From positions 12,924,397-12,988,396 of the forward strand of contig OU452219.1 in NCBI GenBank assembly GCA_911728455.2: a stretch of 64,000 nucleotides of DNA. The letters run 5' to 3'. This stretch comes from Marthasterias glacialis. Lineage: Eukaryota > Echinodermata > Asteroidea > Forcipulatida > Asteriidae. Position numbers and translations under genes: made by a program. Shown here piece by piece: positions 13,352-29,100 of this stretch (positions are counted from its first letter, which is position 1; every line of letters starts with the position of its first letter). A model generated the notes under the pieces. It had not been told where the DNA came from. It saw only the letters and a list, made by a program, of their open reading frames with translations, and did not search any database.

Positions 13352-14136
13352 CTGGAGGGCACTGAGGAGGACTGCCCCAATACCTAGCCAATGAGTCATT
13401 AAGTGGGTGGCACTACAACAGCACTCACTCATTACTTCCCAGAAGATTATGATATGCATGGTGCCCATGCATATCAACACCATATACGTCATACACAATT
13501 ACTTACAGGTAATTGATAATAAATAGTACTATGTCATCACTGATTGAATATTAATTATACTGGTCTCGAATCACTTACTAAGTAAATGTTGTCTTCCTGG
13601 AGTAGAGCATTTGTGTATATTTGTACATGAACAAGATACAAGAACAAGGAGATGTCCATGTACGCGATGTACAATACATTCTTGTACACCAGTAATAGTT
13701 TACATACAGTATGTACATGTATGTTGGTGTATTATAATACCATGGAGGAATAAATGGTGCATGTACTGTACATGTATACCCCTACATGTACACTACATGT
13801 ATGTACAGCACCTTGCATACAGTTGTTCTTGGTTTCATGGAAACTACAAACCTTCCTCCATGGTTGTACATAAATTATAAGTTCAAGACAACATTACAAA
13901 GGAAAAGACCAATATATGTAGATCAACACAAAGATAATCAAACCTACAAATCCTACATCGTATTGTCTTAGATATTGTTTTAGAATTCTGCTACACTATG
14001 ATCCACCCCAGCAGACATTCCAGTATCAGCAGATACACGCTACTGTAATCACATTACTCCAAAACAAGTGCAAAATTATTTACATTCCAATTATTAAATC
14101 AGAAGCCATCCCATTGTAAGATTATAAGAGGCTTAC

Positions 14137-14180
14137 CCTGTAGTCCTCCGACAAGCCATTGTTTCTCTTAGACCTTTGTC
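14137..14180 (-). CDS. TP53BP2/PPP1R13B-like (ASPP): ASPP exon 4: short linker exon (44 nt)
   Basis: The acceptor TTTTTTGCAG|GACAAAGG and the donor GACTACAGG|GTAAGC define a 44-nt exon. It completes the phase-1 codon of exon 3 as Gly and then encodes [14 protein letters not shown], ending in phase 0. The vertebrate linker after the RHE motif has a similar basic KRNG and GEYR pattern. The short length makes similarity alone weak; matching phase on both sides plus clean splice sites raise confidence. It lies 9.3 kb downstream of exon 3. Confidence 0.7.
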
Positions 14181-17100
14181 CTGCAAAAAAGGGAAAAAAA
14201 CAAGAAATGCAAAACAAAAATAAAACATTGTTCATACCATATCAAATTCAACAACAAAACAAACAGATGTACCCTGTTACCATCAAACACCGTTTTTGAT
14301 TTCAACAAAGCAAAAACACCTGGTACTGCGATCAGAAAAAGCTATCACAGCTTATCAAAAGCCATCCGTCAGGCTTCTCTCCCTGGTAAAACGAAAGTGA
14401 CACTGAACGGTTAAACACATTGCCTGTGAAATTCCAGTTGAATCCCACTGGTGTCTTCCTGGAATGTGGAATCAGGGACCAGTGGTGTCCTGATATAAAA
14501 GACATGTCTCATCCTATTCATGGTTAGCGTGATACATGTAGGTACTGGGGCCAAATTTCACGGCCTCTGCTTACTCCGGGAACTCTGCACTTACAGTCCG
14601 TAGATTCACAGGCTTTACAAGAGGTCTGTAAGCGCAGAATTCTGTGCTAAGCAGCTCTATGAACCTGGGTCCTGGTGTGGATTTCACAAAGTGCTAAGAC
14701 TAGTCTTATCTCGAGTTAGGACGAGTAACTAGTCCTAACTTAGAACTAGTTTTGTGAAATCCACCCCTGGTAACATGTATTTCCCTTAAGAGTAGGTGCC
14801 ACTGTACATAATATCAGGCTTGAGGCAACAGGCGATTGCCTCCAGTGCCCCGGCCATTGCCTTGGTAACCTTGAAATGTTCCAATATAAATTTACAATAG
14901 AGGTGCCCTTTATCAAGAAGAAAATGCCTTGGTGCCCTTGCCCTTTCAAGAACGAAGCAATCAGGCCTAATATTATTTTTCGCGTACATGTACATGTACG
15001 TTGTAACAGACGATGATTTCTGGGATTTTCTGGGACACACAATCACTTGCTATCCAGAGCAATATGAACTATCAAACTGTGACCAGTGCACAACCCCCTC
15101 GGCTGCATACTCTGCCACGAGTCCTCTTGTGCTAAATTCTAACACACACTAGGTACAGTTCCGAGTTCTTATGTTACATTCAGTTGTCCTCAAGAGTCTG
15201 CATAATACATGTCGAGCATGTTTAATAGAGAACTGGGTTATTGGGACAGTGAATGTGTTGGTCCCAATTGCAAATGGCAAAGTATCCCCCAATCTCTTTC
15301 CCTTCCCTCTTCGGTCAAAGCCTAGGTAAGCCCCACTGGAATCATTGAACCAATCTACACACATATCTAGGCTCAACGTCAATGCTGTTTTTAAGAGGGG
15401 AAAAAAAACAAAAAAACAAGCCTCCGCAAATTTCCTTCTAGAATTTGTATGGAACCAGTGACAAGCAATGTGATGAATATTACCACGGAAACCGTAAATG
15501 AGATGTTTCAACGTCATTCCATGAGAACCAATGTTTATGTGACCCCCCTGACCTCAGTTAGCTTGGGAAATGTAACAAAAACAACACTTTAACTACATGT
15601 GCCTGTATCTTTAAATACTTGCTACACAAGTGTAGTTCTGACGATTAAATCAGAAAAATGAATCAATTTCGTTTTACTCCCACGCCTACAACACAAATCA
15701 CATAAATTGGTATAAGGCTGGTACCGGTACGTACATATTGAGTGGAGAATTTGGTTGAGTTTGAATCTAATCTTACATGTACATGTACATGTAATTATGT
15801 TGCCATGTAGGTACTGTGAGGGCAGGGAAACAAAACAAATCATGTCACTGTTTTAAAATTACTTGAACTTGAACACCTCCTGAAAATTTCATTTTCACAT
15901 GTACTTTTCCAAGAGACAATGTCGTAACCCCCCAACCCCGAGCAACAAGTCATGAATGCAGGCATTCACAAACCATTATTTCCTTCGATCTAAAAATGGA
16001 ATGACTAAAATTGGAATATTCGTTGTCAACCCCGATTCAGAAACACAGAAAACACCTGTATCTATTTGCATTCTCTTTCCTCAAGCCCCATGTACATGTA
16101 ATGTGATAGCTTGACATCAATACTGTGGTTATGAAGGCAACTAGGTTTTTTTTTTAAGTTGCAGACTTAAGGTCTTGCGCAGGCACAGTAAAACAAGAAA
16201 AAAGTTGTGATTTTCAAAGGGAATACAAAATTGTACAGATTTTCTAGCCGCTGGTCATTAGAATTATTGGCTGGGACTGGGAGACCGTGGATGGATTTCT
16301 GGAAGCAGGTGCCTGGTCAGGAAATATTGCTCCTTGTGTTATTACTCCAAATGAAGAAGTACAGGAGGGTTTTATGCACTTGGAGCTGTGCTCCATTCAC
16401 AGTCCATGCTATAACAGACATGAAGAGAGCAAGCACAGAGGAAACCATTCATGGGGAATGCCTTCATCACTCTGCAAACAGCTCAGTGTTTAGATGGTGA
16501 ATCACAGGTGCTGAGAACCGATTGAGAGAGAGAGAGCGCTGGTCATTCCACTGAACACTTTTGCCAAACAGTAATAGTTTAAAGGAAAAGCACGATCGTT
16601 ATTTTTATTTTAAGGAAAAGTTAAATTCATTCACATCCTCTAGTGAACACAACATCATCAACCAGTGAAAACATAAAATGCAGTTGTCTTTTATTCAGGG
16701 GGGGGGGGGGAAACAACAAAACAACAATTACAATGTATGTGTTGACAGGGTTTTAATGCCATTCACGCTAGGCTAATTTTGATTGCGGCAATCAAAATAA
16801 GCAACTATGATCCCTGGGGTCATCAAATGCAATTTTCTCCAATTTTACAGAGCTTCAGATGATAATAATTCTCTGGAGAACTGATACTGGTATACATTTT
16901 TAATCAATGAGCTTTCATATTGAAACTAATCAATTTTGTTTTAAGAACTTTTCAATACTGTACTTTGATTTTAAGTAATCTAACTTAATTTCTGAAAAGC
17001 TTGTAACAAAATTTACTGTTAGCTTTAACAATGTGTGTAAAGTTATAGATAAACAATACAGGTAAATGGGTTACCCTTTTGCTCAAGGTATTTCTAGGAC

Positions 17101-20100
17101 GCGTGTACATCAAGCCAAGTTCAACATGAAACTTTGCGAAGTAGGTTTGCACTGCGCACCTGTCCAGCTGTCCAGAATGCCTGGTCTTATCATTAACTAT
17201 CAGCAAAGGCGGTTCTAATGTACCATAATGTGTACAGGTGCCATTTTTATTTCATGATTGTGTTACATACATGTAAGACCTACTCTCTACTTGGTTTGTT
17301 GGAAAGTCCATCCTCAAACTCCCACTGAACAGACTGTGAACAGCCATGACACTGATCGATGACTCTCACCAATTCCTACCTACTGCTCCATCATCCGCTA
17401 GTAACATGAACTGTCAAATACTTAAAAGACCATCCTTAATGCCTTCAAGGTACCTCCTGAATGACAGATAGCAGCACAGCTGCGACAAAGAGGCAGGTTG
17501 GAGACGGAGGAGGGTCAACGAACTGGACACGCCGTGGATGAAATAACATCCTCTCCGGCAACACGCCCAGAGAAATCTACAATTTCAACCTGATGGATTT
17601 ATTCACAACATGTCCTCTATCAATGGAGCGTGGAAAACCGGGCAGTTTGGACTCGATCAAAACCCGATTGTAACTACATGACGAAAAATCGTATGAAAAA
17701 AAAAAAAAAATGGTGGAGTGCCATATTCTAGGGGGACAACATTTGACTAATGGATGTTAAAAATGTGGGGGGGCTGGATGGGTGACTGAGATGCAGTGTT
17801 GGTTTTCTGTACGCCTCATGAATTTAGGATTGAGTGAGTCATACATGTAGGTAGTTGCCCGTGGCTACAAGTACTACGTCCCGTTTAAGGTACATATCAC
17901 ATGCATGATATTCAGACGGACCTGTGAGTTTCGGAAGACACATGGTTCCCTTTGAATTGTAAAGCATGTGCTGCGTGAATTCACATGTTGGTTGCATTAA
18001 CGGGAGAAGAGTGCTCATTGCATCCACCAGGATGGTACTCCGCAGTTGGCTCGGGTATAAATTGCGCTCGTCAGTGCAGTACACACGGCTGATTAGAGTG
18101 CCAGATTGCTGTGTTATTAGAGATGTTCAGACCGATAGAAAGACCCCCCAATCACTGACTGACAGATCTGGGACACATGGGAGAAGTGTCCACTCTTTGG
18201 ACATATTATTTATAATGCTTGGGTTTCTTTTTAAGAGACAGATGTGATGAAGCTTACAAAGTTTCACCAGGCCTTCTGTAAAATTAATTTCAGGCGATGT
18301 GCCATTTGTTACTTGATTTATATTTCACAAGTGATTCGACTTTCAATCATTTTTAACCTTTTCATTTGGAAGGTTGACGGGGGAATTTGACCAAAAGTGT
18401 GTGAAAGAAAACATTGAAAGTTAAATAAAAAATTGTAAATTTTGACGACTTGCACATTGTAATTTGAATATTTAGGCTATACAATATATTTTGTATCAGA
18501 TATGTTTAAAATCAGTACGCTTTAGAAAGGTTCATCACAAAATTGCATTAATTTTTATAAGCAAACCTCATTAATGCTATCCAGTGAAATCCCCTATGGT
18601 AGCAAATCATATTTTTTGCTACTCAAGCACCGATTTTTCGCCCAACTCTGGCGGACAGTAACCCATACTTTATTGTGCACTCGTTACATACATGCACCGA
18701 ACTTGAAGTTGAAAACACCTTAAGCCCGTGGTAAATGACTTTTTCTCCGGAACCCTGCATTCAATATTGCATGCACCATGGAAGCCTTCCTCCCTGAATG
18801 CACTAACAAGAACACTGATCCTATCCTTGAGCAATTTAATAACTGAATTGAAAAGTTAAAACTGCCAACAGTTCCGCAGATTAATCCACACACGAAAAAA
18901 AAGGGGGAAAAAGTCTCACACTTAACTACAAACAGTGTGCGAAGAAGGCACAAGTGCAAGACCTGGCAGTACACGTGGAATATCTTAGGGCAAGTGTACC
19001 ATATAATCACATTAGTTTCCCTGACTGCATCGCTGCTAGAACCTGTGTCAGCAATGTGTGAGATTAATATGTGTCCGGTAAACCGGTAAACTTGGAAGCC
19101 ACATGTGGTGTGAAGTACACATCTCAGATTGGAGACATGCTTTGAATAATTCATGAGAGACGGAAGACAGCAGCGAGACTTCTTGAGGAAAAAAAGAATT
19201 GTGCGTTGAGGTGCATCAGACAGCCTGAATGCGAATCCCAAATACCTTTCCGGGCTACAGGCTTGCTGGAGGCGAAGGATTTATGGAGATTACTGTAAAT
19301 TTTTTATGGAAATTACATAATGTAATATTTTTCTGCTCCCTTTATTCAGTAATTGAATTTGGCAATTTGATTTGATATATTTCCCATTGTTGCCAATATG
19401 AGCTTACTAACTGTAGCACACCATTTAAACAAATTTAAAGACAATCAGTTTGAGGCAATAAATTGTTCAATTGTCAATAAGTGAACATGAATTTATTTCA
19501 ATCTAATTCCACTATCACTTAGTTTAAACGTAATTGTGTTTGTAGTCTTGCAGTAATTTCTTTTTAAGAACTCCCTTGTTGTGAGTTCTATATTTCTGCT
19601 CAAATCGATTGTAGAAACTCATTATTTGAAACTCTGTAGCCTGATCTTAATACAGTGTTTTTCAACATAACAAACTTTTAAAGGATAAGTTAAAAGTTGT
19701 AATGTTTTTTATGATATGAAAGAAACAGCAGACCGTCTGATTTATTTGTGTGGAATATACCTTGCCAATCTTCAGTGCATGTAAAAGGTAAAATGCTTTT
19801 AAAGGTAAAATACAGGATTAGTATTATCCACTTTTTTTTTCTTTTTCTTTTTTCATAATTAGTATCAGTCTCAAAGCCTACTAATTATGAAGTTCATATC
19901 AGTACCAATCTTCCATAGAAATAATTCTGTCTGAAATACCATCAAAGTCGAGAAAATAGAATTTGAAGACCCCGCTTTTAATATCCATTGTAACAATCGA
20001 AATTAAGGACAATGTGTTTACGTGTTGAAAAGTGCGCACGTTTTTTCACTATTTTCTCCTGACTCGGACGACGGATTGAGCCCAAATTTTCATAGGTTTG

Positions 20101-23100
20101 TTTTTTCATGTATGTAGGCCTATTGAATCACACAAAGTACGAACACTGCACTAATTATATTTTTTACCTTTAAATCCTACCAGCATCTTGTGTAACTTTG
20201 CCCTAGGGTTCTTTATACCATCATAACGTGTAGGTCATTGGCTTTCTTCAAGCGTAGACAGCCTTAATGGACCCATTGCATTATCATGAATAACCTATGA
20301 TCCTCAACTACGTATACTGTAGTTATCTATCAGTACTCTCCATCATATCAAGAGCCTTGTGTTGTTTTTCTGTCCACTGCAAGGTTTGTTAGCCAATGGT
20401 CTGCAATGTGTAACACCAGCATTGCTATGTATATCAAGCCTAGTCTTGTCCTCAAGACTTGATTTTGCCAAGGGTCTAAATGTGGAGGATAAACACATCT
20501 CCCATCTCCGTTTTCTTCCTCCATGCTCCACTGTATACAATACATGTTCTACAATCGACAAATTGTTTAAGCGGATAAGAACACCGCACTCAAGCTCTGG
20601 AGTTTTTGAACAGCAGAGTGTGGGTCCGTGTCCCGGTCTTGACACTTGTGTCCTAAAGCAAGACACTTAACCATTATTGCTGCATAAAGCCGTAGGTCTG
20701 TGTGTTGTGTAATGCACGCAAAAGAACCCTGTGAATTTATCGCAAAGAGAAGGGCTTTGTCCCAGTAATGGTTTGATCGGCTGCAGATTGCACCACGGCA
20801 CCCTGTAAACCATTCAATGGTGCTATGTAAAGGAACAGGTCTCATACTTCAAATACTAGACTGCAATATGTAAGTAAAGGGAAATTCACGGCTCAGGTTT
20901 TGCTTTCACCGTATGTGAATTTTGACATTTTCTCGATAGAGAAACCAATAATTTTGGCGGCTTCAAAGAGAATCTTTGTTCTCTTTGACTTTCTCAAGTC
21001 AAGGTTTCTTTGTGCTAGCGGTACTCTCAAAGAAAAATGATTCCGGCAAATCCGAGCAAATAATTCTGTTAGGCTGGACAGGAAAAAAATATGGAAGACT
21101 CCCAACGCGAACTGTTTAATCACGAGTTCAATGCAATTGTCAAATTTGTTAACGTGTTTACAAGACGGTTAGTGGACTGCCTGCTCTGATGAAACATCCT
21201 ACAAGTTCGGATGATTCTAAAGCCCCATTATTAATGACATGAAAGCTGTGTGGCAACCAGAAACTCAATGCCAGACAGTCTCCCTCTTGTCATGCTTGTT
21301 CCACATCCCCCGTTAAAACACCCCTTCAACCTCCATCGAGAGCAGCTAATTCTGAGGCACTCCCTCGAGTATGAAATCTGGACTATTGTTTTAAGTAATT
21401 TAAATCCCACGTGTATAGAGCACTGTGCACACTAGTATCAATACTGACATTTTCATACACACCCACTCAACTAAAATCAATGGCTGCATCTTTGGGAGTT
21501 GGCAGTAAAAAAGTATAAAATCTTGCACGTGAGGCATTGCCCCGTGGGCAGCGAGCGTGCAATCGTTTCCACCGAGTACCAGCGTGTATTCAATTTGTGC
21601 AGCAACTCTTACAAATAAGCAGCGTACAGCTGATGAAAATGCATTGAGGTAACCACCGTGAAGAAGTGTCTTTTGTGTATTGGCACTACACATCTCACCA
21701 ACTGATGTATTTACATGTTCCATACTCTAACTAAATAAATCTTCTATTTTCACCTCCAAACTCTGAAAAAATCTACATACAGCGTGTACATAGTTCAACA
21801 AAATTCAAGAACATCGTTTGCTCTCTTATAACAGCATAAGCAAACTGGGCTAAGTTGGAAGTGTATTTGTGATCTGTAAAAGTTTCCTGTTTTATTACAC
21901 CTCCGAAATGAAATATGAGGTTCCATACCAACCCCCTGTGAATGTTAATAACCTGAAATCTTAGCATTGCCTGCTCCACTTTCCACTGTACAATATGTAA
22001 AAGTCAAAAGATTGCCAATTTGAAACCGTCAGACCCCTCAGAGCAATGTAAACACGATAGCCACACGCAGAGAGAGAAAAAAAAAAGCCAGCCTCCCTTG
22101 ATGCATTCATAATCTGTACTTTTCTTTTTTTTTTTTCCTGAGCAAACTGTAAGAAATCAGTGAGTCACAGATTCAGCGTTGGCTCCTTCTATCAGTAAAA
22201 AAAAAAACTAAAAAATGCCTCCGGGAAGTTTGGGAGTATCAACTGCGATCAGGTTGTATTCCGCCCGGAAATGAAACATGTACGGTTAAAATAAATTAAA
22301 GTCTGCGTTAGACCACAGAGAGCTTTACAATCACCTACAAAATTCTTAGTGTGAGACTAAAGTCTTAGTCCAGACAATTCATGTCAAGTGTTACCACACT
22401 CAGGGGGTGAATAGAGCAGAAAGGGAAGCCTTAAGAGCCATCTTAGAAGGGCTGGCCATGTATGGATTTCAAAGACCTGTGTGAGTTCAATTTTGAAAAA
22501 TATGGACTAATTCAGTCTAGAATGACAGCATGCCAAGCAATCAAGTTTTGTTCAGTTCTGCCAGCCTTTTTAAACCCCTGAGGCTCCATATATAAGCATG
22601 AGCCATTGTCTGACACAAAAAACTGAAATCTTAAATATAATGTGAACAGTACATCATGCAAGTATTTTACAATTTTTTGTATTAACAAATTTTTGTGCAG
22701 TGTGAAGTACACTCTTATCCAGACCACATGCCTGAAATTTCATCTTTGAGAGGGCAAGGGCATTTTCATTTTGCAAAGAGCACTTTCACTGAAAAATCTT
22801 ACATTACAGGCTATGGGAAACTTTTAAAGGGGCAATAAGGCCAAGACCGGGGGTTCAACGAAGGGCCATGGCCTCCGTGCAATTCCAGGCCCAAGACCAT
22901 CACAATTGCTGTTTGTAATAACCCTCAACTAATAAATAAAATATTGTGTAAGTTTATGTATTAATGAGTTTATATAAACATCTCATTGTAAATAACTATT
23001 GACTTACATGTAATTAATGATAACAGTACAATGTACACGTACTATGTACATGTAGCAACATAGTTACAGGACATCAGCTTTGTCTGCTCTTTGCTTTTCA

Positions 23101-26100
23101 CTCCATAGCAACTATTCCACCTGCCTGCTTTTGTTACATTAATAATATACACTTTTAAACAGTTGCTTGTAAAATATATTGTGTGTTGTGTTAGCATTAG
23201 CCTTCAAGAAAGACTCAGCTAGGGTTGAAACTGACGCCAAATTTGCAGGGGAAAAACAGCTACAAGTGTGTAATACAAAAGAAATCATCAGAAAATGAAA
23301 AAACTGACGACAAGTTACATGGTTAGAGATGGTTCAAAACATGTAAAAGTAAAAAAAAGCATTTTAATTCTTAAGGGGCATTAAATTTACATTTAAATGC
23401 CAACCGTTTTGTTACGTGCACCGAGTGAAGTTGAATTTCTACTGAGGGTGAACTAAGCCAAGATGACCCACCTTGATCTCGGCTGGAATCCTCCATCTTC
23501 GCACTTTCGTGACGCAAGTAGAATTTCACCTCGTTGCTATGGATGCCCCACTGCCTAAGAATGTCAGAGAGACGCTCTTCTGGTCCAATGGGTCGCTCTG
23601 TTGGAGAACAGAGTGAGTTTGAAAACACTCAGAATTGAGAAGAAAAAAAAAGAATGTGTGACATGGCGGAGGTGGCCTTTTCCCCTTCTTCTTTTCATTT
23701 TACACATAGAGAAAGAAATGACCCCAAATCAAATCAATGGCAAGAAAAAAAGTTTGACGTCGAGTAAATTCAATTTGGGTTCATTATCAATTTCAGAGTC
23801 CTTGACATCTTGTTTTTAGTGTGAACAATTTATTGTTACCCAAATATTTACAGAGTCCCCAGATTTATTGTTTTGTGAAATTGTGTTATTCGGTTAAAGC
23901 AAAACAATATTTTGGTTTCCTGTAACACCAATACTATAAAAAATGTTATCCATGAATTGAATAAGATAACAAAATTATTTTCCTGACCGACTGCATGTTT
24001 CACTATTAGGCCTATCCCTACCACCAAAATTCAAGAATAGCTAAAATACTTCATCAAATCTGATTGCAACAATTTTTTTTAAATCCTTTCATATCCATAG
24101 CCTGCTTATTTTTCACTTTGTTTCTCGGTGTGCACATGTCAAGTGTGTTCCTAAAAAGATTTTCTATCTACCTGCTCTCTTTTTCCCCAGCATTTTACAG
24201 GAAACAAAAATATTTCTTTGTTAGGCCTTAAGAAGCTGGAACTACATGAAATGGACAAAATTTGTTCTAATGTCAAACTTAATTTATTTCACGTTGAGGT
24301 CAGACCTACATAGAACACTACAAACTACATGCAACTGTAATTTCTTGCAATTTTTGATTGAATTATTCATCAGTATGTAGAAATTGAGGCATGGTGGAGA
24401 ATGCAATCATAGTTCGTTCAGGTACACCGTTCTTTGATCTCTTCTTGGAAGAAAGGTTGGTTGTGAAAAGGTTGGTTTGTGTTCTCACCGTTTTTGACTA
24501 GCGTGCTGAAAGCTCAGCAAAATTACATAATGTAAAGTACTTGAAACTTATCTGCAAATTCCTTTCACTAAGGTAAAAACGAAACCAAAATTCATTTTTT
24601 GAAAGTGATGCTTTACAATCTTCATAACTGAAAGTCCATTCATCCTTTTTGTTTCCCAAGAGCTTTCTGGTGATTATTAAAAATACATCAAAAATTCCAA
24701 TCCTATTATCTCAATCTCAGTTTTTGTTTTTCTCCAAAAATAAGTTCAGAGATCATGCTGGAACAAATTACAACATTGATCACGGGGAAAGCGGGAGATA
24801 ATTTATGCCAATCAAAAAATAACAAGATTCTACGTAAATGAAAATTAATAAGTCGGGTGAGCAAATGAGTACTGAGTTTAAGTAAACTTTCTATCTGTTG
24901 GGCTTGATGGAATCTCATTACCACCAGAGCAGGGGGGCAAATAGTCTTGAGATTCCTCAAGATGAGACGTTAACGATATTCTCTATCCGGGAAAGATCAC
25001 ACCTGCTGATAGCGCTGGTTGACCATTTTAAAACGACAGGAATGTTCAGGAGTTCATCAGGTCGCTCAGTTGCTGACATTCCAATTGTCTCATATGATTT
25101 ACAAATGTAATATCGAATAAGATAACAATTTGTTTACAGCATTTCACCAGAGGTAACTGATCGACTACAGGACCTAGATGTTTTACCTTAAAAACTGAAC
25201 CCACGTTTAGCTTGAATTTATCCTCATCCGTTAAAAATTAGATATTCCCTGACTAGCTGTACTCATACGTTTATGTAAAAAAAAAAAAAGTAGACGGGGC
25301 CAGAGAACTGATACACTTTTTGAGAAGTATTTAGTGAGGAGTTGATGGATGTACAATGCAATGCTGACATGGCATCGATGTAGCACCTTAAATGCGAGGC
25401 TTTGGAATGCTGCTTGTAGGTGGCAGCAGACTTACCAGGTAAATTTCCATTGTTTGCGTAGTTCTGAACATGGGCATATTTCCAAGAACAATGGAGTAAC
25501 CTAGTAAGTCTGCTGCCACCTTCATGTACAGGGTTCTCCCCATGCACAAGCTAGCTTATCGGGCCAATACGTGCAAATTACGGGTTGATACGCAAAACCA
25601 AAAAAAAACAATGTTTTGGGTTGGTTTTTTTTAGATTTTAATATCAAATTCACAAAAAATCCTAACATAAAACCATTTTAAGTGCTCCAGATTGCACAGA
25701 GCTTTTCAAACCACACTTTCAAAATTTGGTCCAGAATGCCCCCCAGTTTTGAAAAATCCTGGGGAAAACCCTGCATGTCGTGTCCTCAAAAGTCTGCCAT
25801 TACAAAGAAAAATGTCAATTTGGTATTTGGGAGGATGCTTTACAGTCTTACCCGCTTAACATGATCATCAAATGGGGTGTTCTGCCAATTTACAGTATGC
25901 ATTGTATTGAGAAGAAGAAAAAATGTAAAAACTAGAAGCACTGCAATACCAAATGCCCCTGAACTCAACCTTCAATCTCTGAAAATTACTATTGTTATAA
26001 CGCCTAGAACTATTAAAAAGTTACACAAATACTCCTTTTCACTGAGCTCAAAATAAAGGGTGCATTTATTTGTCCTGATCCCCATGGTAAACCTTTGAGC

Positions 26101-29100
26101 TTCCTGTCAAAACAAAAAAGACTGGGCCAATCTGAGGTTATCACCTGTGACGGCTTGATGAAAATCATGTTTGACATCCCCTACTGTGGCAAACAGGTAG
26201 AATGTGCTGACAACATTCACATGCTCACCTTCCCATCCCAGACATAATAAAGTTATCAAAAAAAAAAGACACCACCACTGTGTGTCAGGATACCAGGGTA
26301 ACAACATTCCAACAATTCTGAATGGTGCTTTAGTCTGAGAGCATCTGGGAATAAAATGTCAAATGAAACGCAGCTCCACAGAAGCAAGGGAATCAAAATG
26401 TTCCTAAATCTTAAATGACCATCTGTTGTGCCTTGTCGCTTAAAAAAAACCACTTTCTACTGAAAATCTAAAAGAAAAAAATGTATGGTGCATGTACACA
26501 CATCTACATGTTTGTTATATCACGGTCATAGATTGTGAATTTTATTGGTTGAGAACCAATCACATGATGAGCTACAAAGACGCATGTACATGGCTCAGGG
26601 GAACATGAGTGATGTATCCCGCAAGGTACATTACCTTGATTATGTCAACGATTGGATGTTTCCACCACCTTGTACAATATTAGAAATAACCCACGCATAT
26701 GAGGTTGTAACTACGCTGGTACTAGGTAAATTGATTTCAGTGCCTGTGTGGTTCAACTAAACAACAAAATGTTCAACACTAAATTAATAAAGAAATATAT
26801 TTGATTAAGGGAATAAAAGAGTGGTGACCGAGGTCTTAAACGGCCGTTTAAAACCAGCTGAGGCATGGCCGTGTGATACAGGACCGAGCCGAAGGCGAGG
26901 TCTTTTATCACACGGCCACGACCCTGCAAGGCCACTACTCTTTTATTCCCATTCATAAATGCCCTTGTTGTTAAAAAGCGTAATAATGTACAAAATTCCG
27001 TGAAACTTTTCTGTTTTTTTTAATATTATTTTTCAATTCTTGCCACGTCCTAAGGCTCCATTTCGCGAAGGGTCAACGCTCATACGGTTGCGCATACATT
27101 ATTAGACTTTACATTGAGTACTGCTATGTACTGATTGCGCTAGGCGTAAATTAGCACCCGCGTAAGCAAGTGCGCCAACACGCGTATGGCTTTAATGAGC
27201 GCAGAACGCGCCTTCACAGCTCCAGCTATGTCTATATCATCCGTTTAAAACCGGTTTTAAACAGTCATGTGACCACCTTTCAACCAATAGGACTGCCCAA
27301 ATTGTCCCAAACTGACTGGGGTATTTATGAATTCACTTTATAAAGTTTGTTTCCCCCTCCTGCAATCTATGATCATGGTATAACAGAACAATTGTTGCAG
27401 GCTGTGTGATGGGGTCCATGGGTTCTGTACACCCTCAGGGACAATGGCACCCACGGCTTTGCCTCGGGTGCAATTTGCTCCCAAAACACCAAGGACCCCC
27501 ATCACAGCGTGCAACAATTGTATAATGTAAATAATCACTAAACCAGAGGTGCATAAAATTACTCTAAAAGACCTCTGCAACTCATACATGTACATGAATT
27601 TTTAGTGGTATTTTAAAAGTGACCCTTACAAATTTCAACATGTATAGTGTGCCACTGCATGATGGTACTCATAAGACACACATTTACATTACAACTCCAG
27701 ATGGCAATGGACCCTGAGCCCTTTGTTTTTACAACTAAACCGCCCTCTACTGAAATATGCCCAGCTGTATACGTGCAGTTCTTCTATTATATTAACTTGG
27801 TAGAGGAGAGACATCAAAGTTCACACAATTCAAAGGCGATCTGACCAATGACGTCACTCCTAATCCAAATTTATGCAAAATATGTTGCGTGCACACACCC
27901 CTGGGCATAAATTTAATGTTTTGGTTTCACCGTGACATCAGAGGGCGCATCCTCTATACTACCTGTAGACCCTACATGTTTAAGTAACAAACAAGCTACA
28001 TGTGCACATGTACATGTTTTAGTCAGCAATGTGTCTGGGCGTCTTTTTGAGTAACAGATGCCTGTTTAAACCTACTTTTTCATTCACATGTGAAAGTAGT
28101 ACAAATGAGCAATTTCAACACCCATTTTTTTTAAATTTACACAATTAATCATTTGTGATCTCATTTACATGATGCAGTTAATTTTGTATCCACATGAAAG
28201 GAACAAAACACACCATCATGACTAATTGGAACAGAAAATGATGAGGGAAATAAAGTTTCTCATGGCATTAAGTCTTTCAACTCCATTCTTCCTTTCACTC
28301 CTTCTACCCACAAACCACATACTTCTTGGGATTGACTCAGGGATAATCTCATCGAAAATGTTGATCGTGCAGATTTCTCAAGAGGCTAATCAGATAATCT
28401 TAAAGGAAGATTCAGATCAGATTAATTCCTGAAGAAAAGCCGTTGACTAATATACAAATGTACTCACTAGAATAGACAGGGCAGAACAATCACATTCAAC
28501 TGTGTATGTAGATTTAAGCTGTGTCTCTTCTAATAGCAGTCCATTAATCAACAGGATGGGCCTGGGAAAGATTTCGGACAGCTTTGGTTTAGCCGGCCCA
28601 GCAGCCAGCCAGCCAGCCAAATTCCAGCGAAAAAAATGTCTGAATTTGACAGTTTAAATTTTAAATGTACACGTAATATTTAAAAAACAACAAACAAAGA
28701 AAACAACTGATGAGACCCAGTATCATCTTTTTTTGACAGACAAGACAAACTTCGACAACGCAAAGGAAATTTCATTGTTTGGAAGAAATAGCTAAGTGCT
28801 TAATTTGTGCAATGATTTCTTGATAAAAATGAGCAGCTCATTTCAATGAAATTTCGGTAAATTGTTTTCTTCCCAACGGCAACTTTTCCTTACCACAGCC
28901 TCTCCACAGCTCTGCAAGATGACAATGTTCCTCTCCAACCTCCTTACAGCAGTCTACAACATCACGACACGTCGTCTCGGGCGTGATGGGGACCTCGGCA
29001 ACCGCGTCTGCCTTGTTGCTCAGATAGACATTCACAATCATCTACAGTCACAATACACAATATCAATCACATTTAAATTAAATAGAATGGCGACTGATAA

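Larger units (their letters stand above)
14181..23471. other. ASPP intron 3 (9.3 kb)
   Basis: No convincing exon. It holds two adjacent palindromic MITEs at its start, a 165-bp repeat at 14812 and another at 22730, a partial 580-bp repeat, a 230-bp repeat, and poly-G at 16699-16710. The longest minus-strand open frame (18720-19241) has no recognisable protein features. Confidence 0.5.
23598..28893. other. ASPP intron 2 (5.3 kb)
   Basis: No convincing exon. It holds three palindromic MITEs (25411, 26809, 27389) and simple A/T tracts. Confidence 0.5.

Noticed and set aside
18720-19241. 173-codon minus-strand open frame within ASPP intron 3
   Set aside because: No similarity or domain recognised, no matching splice signals or phase with ASPP, and high Cys/Phe/Leu content typical of random frames.
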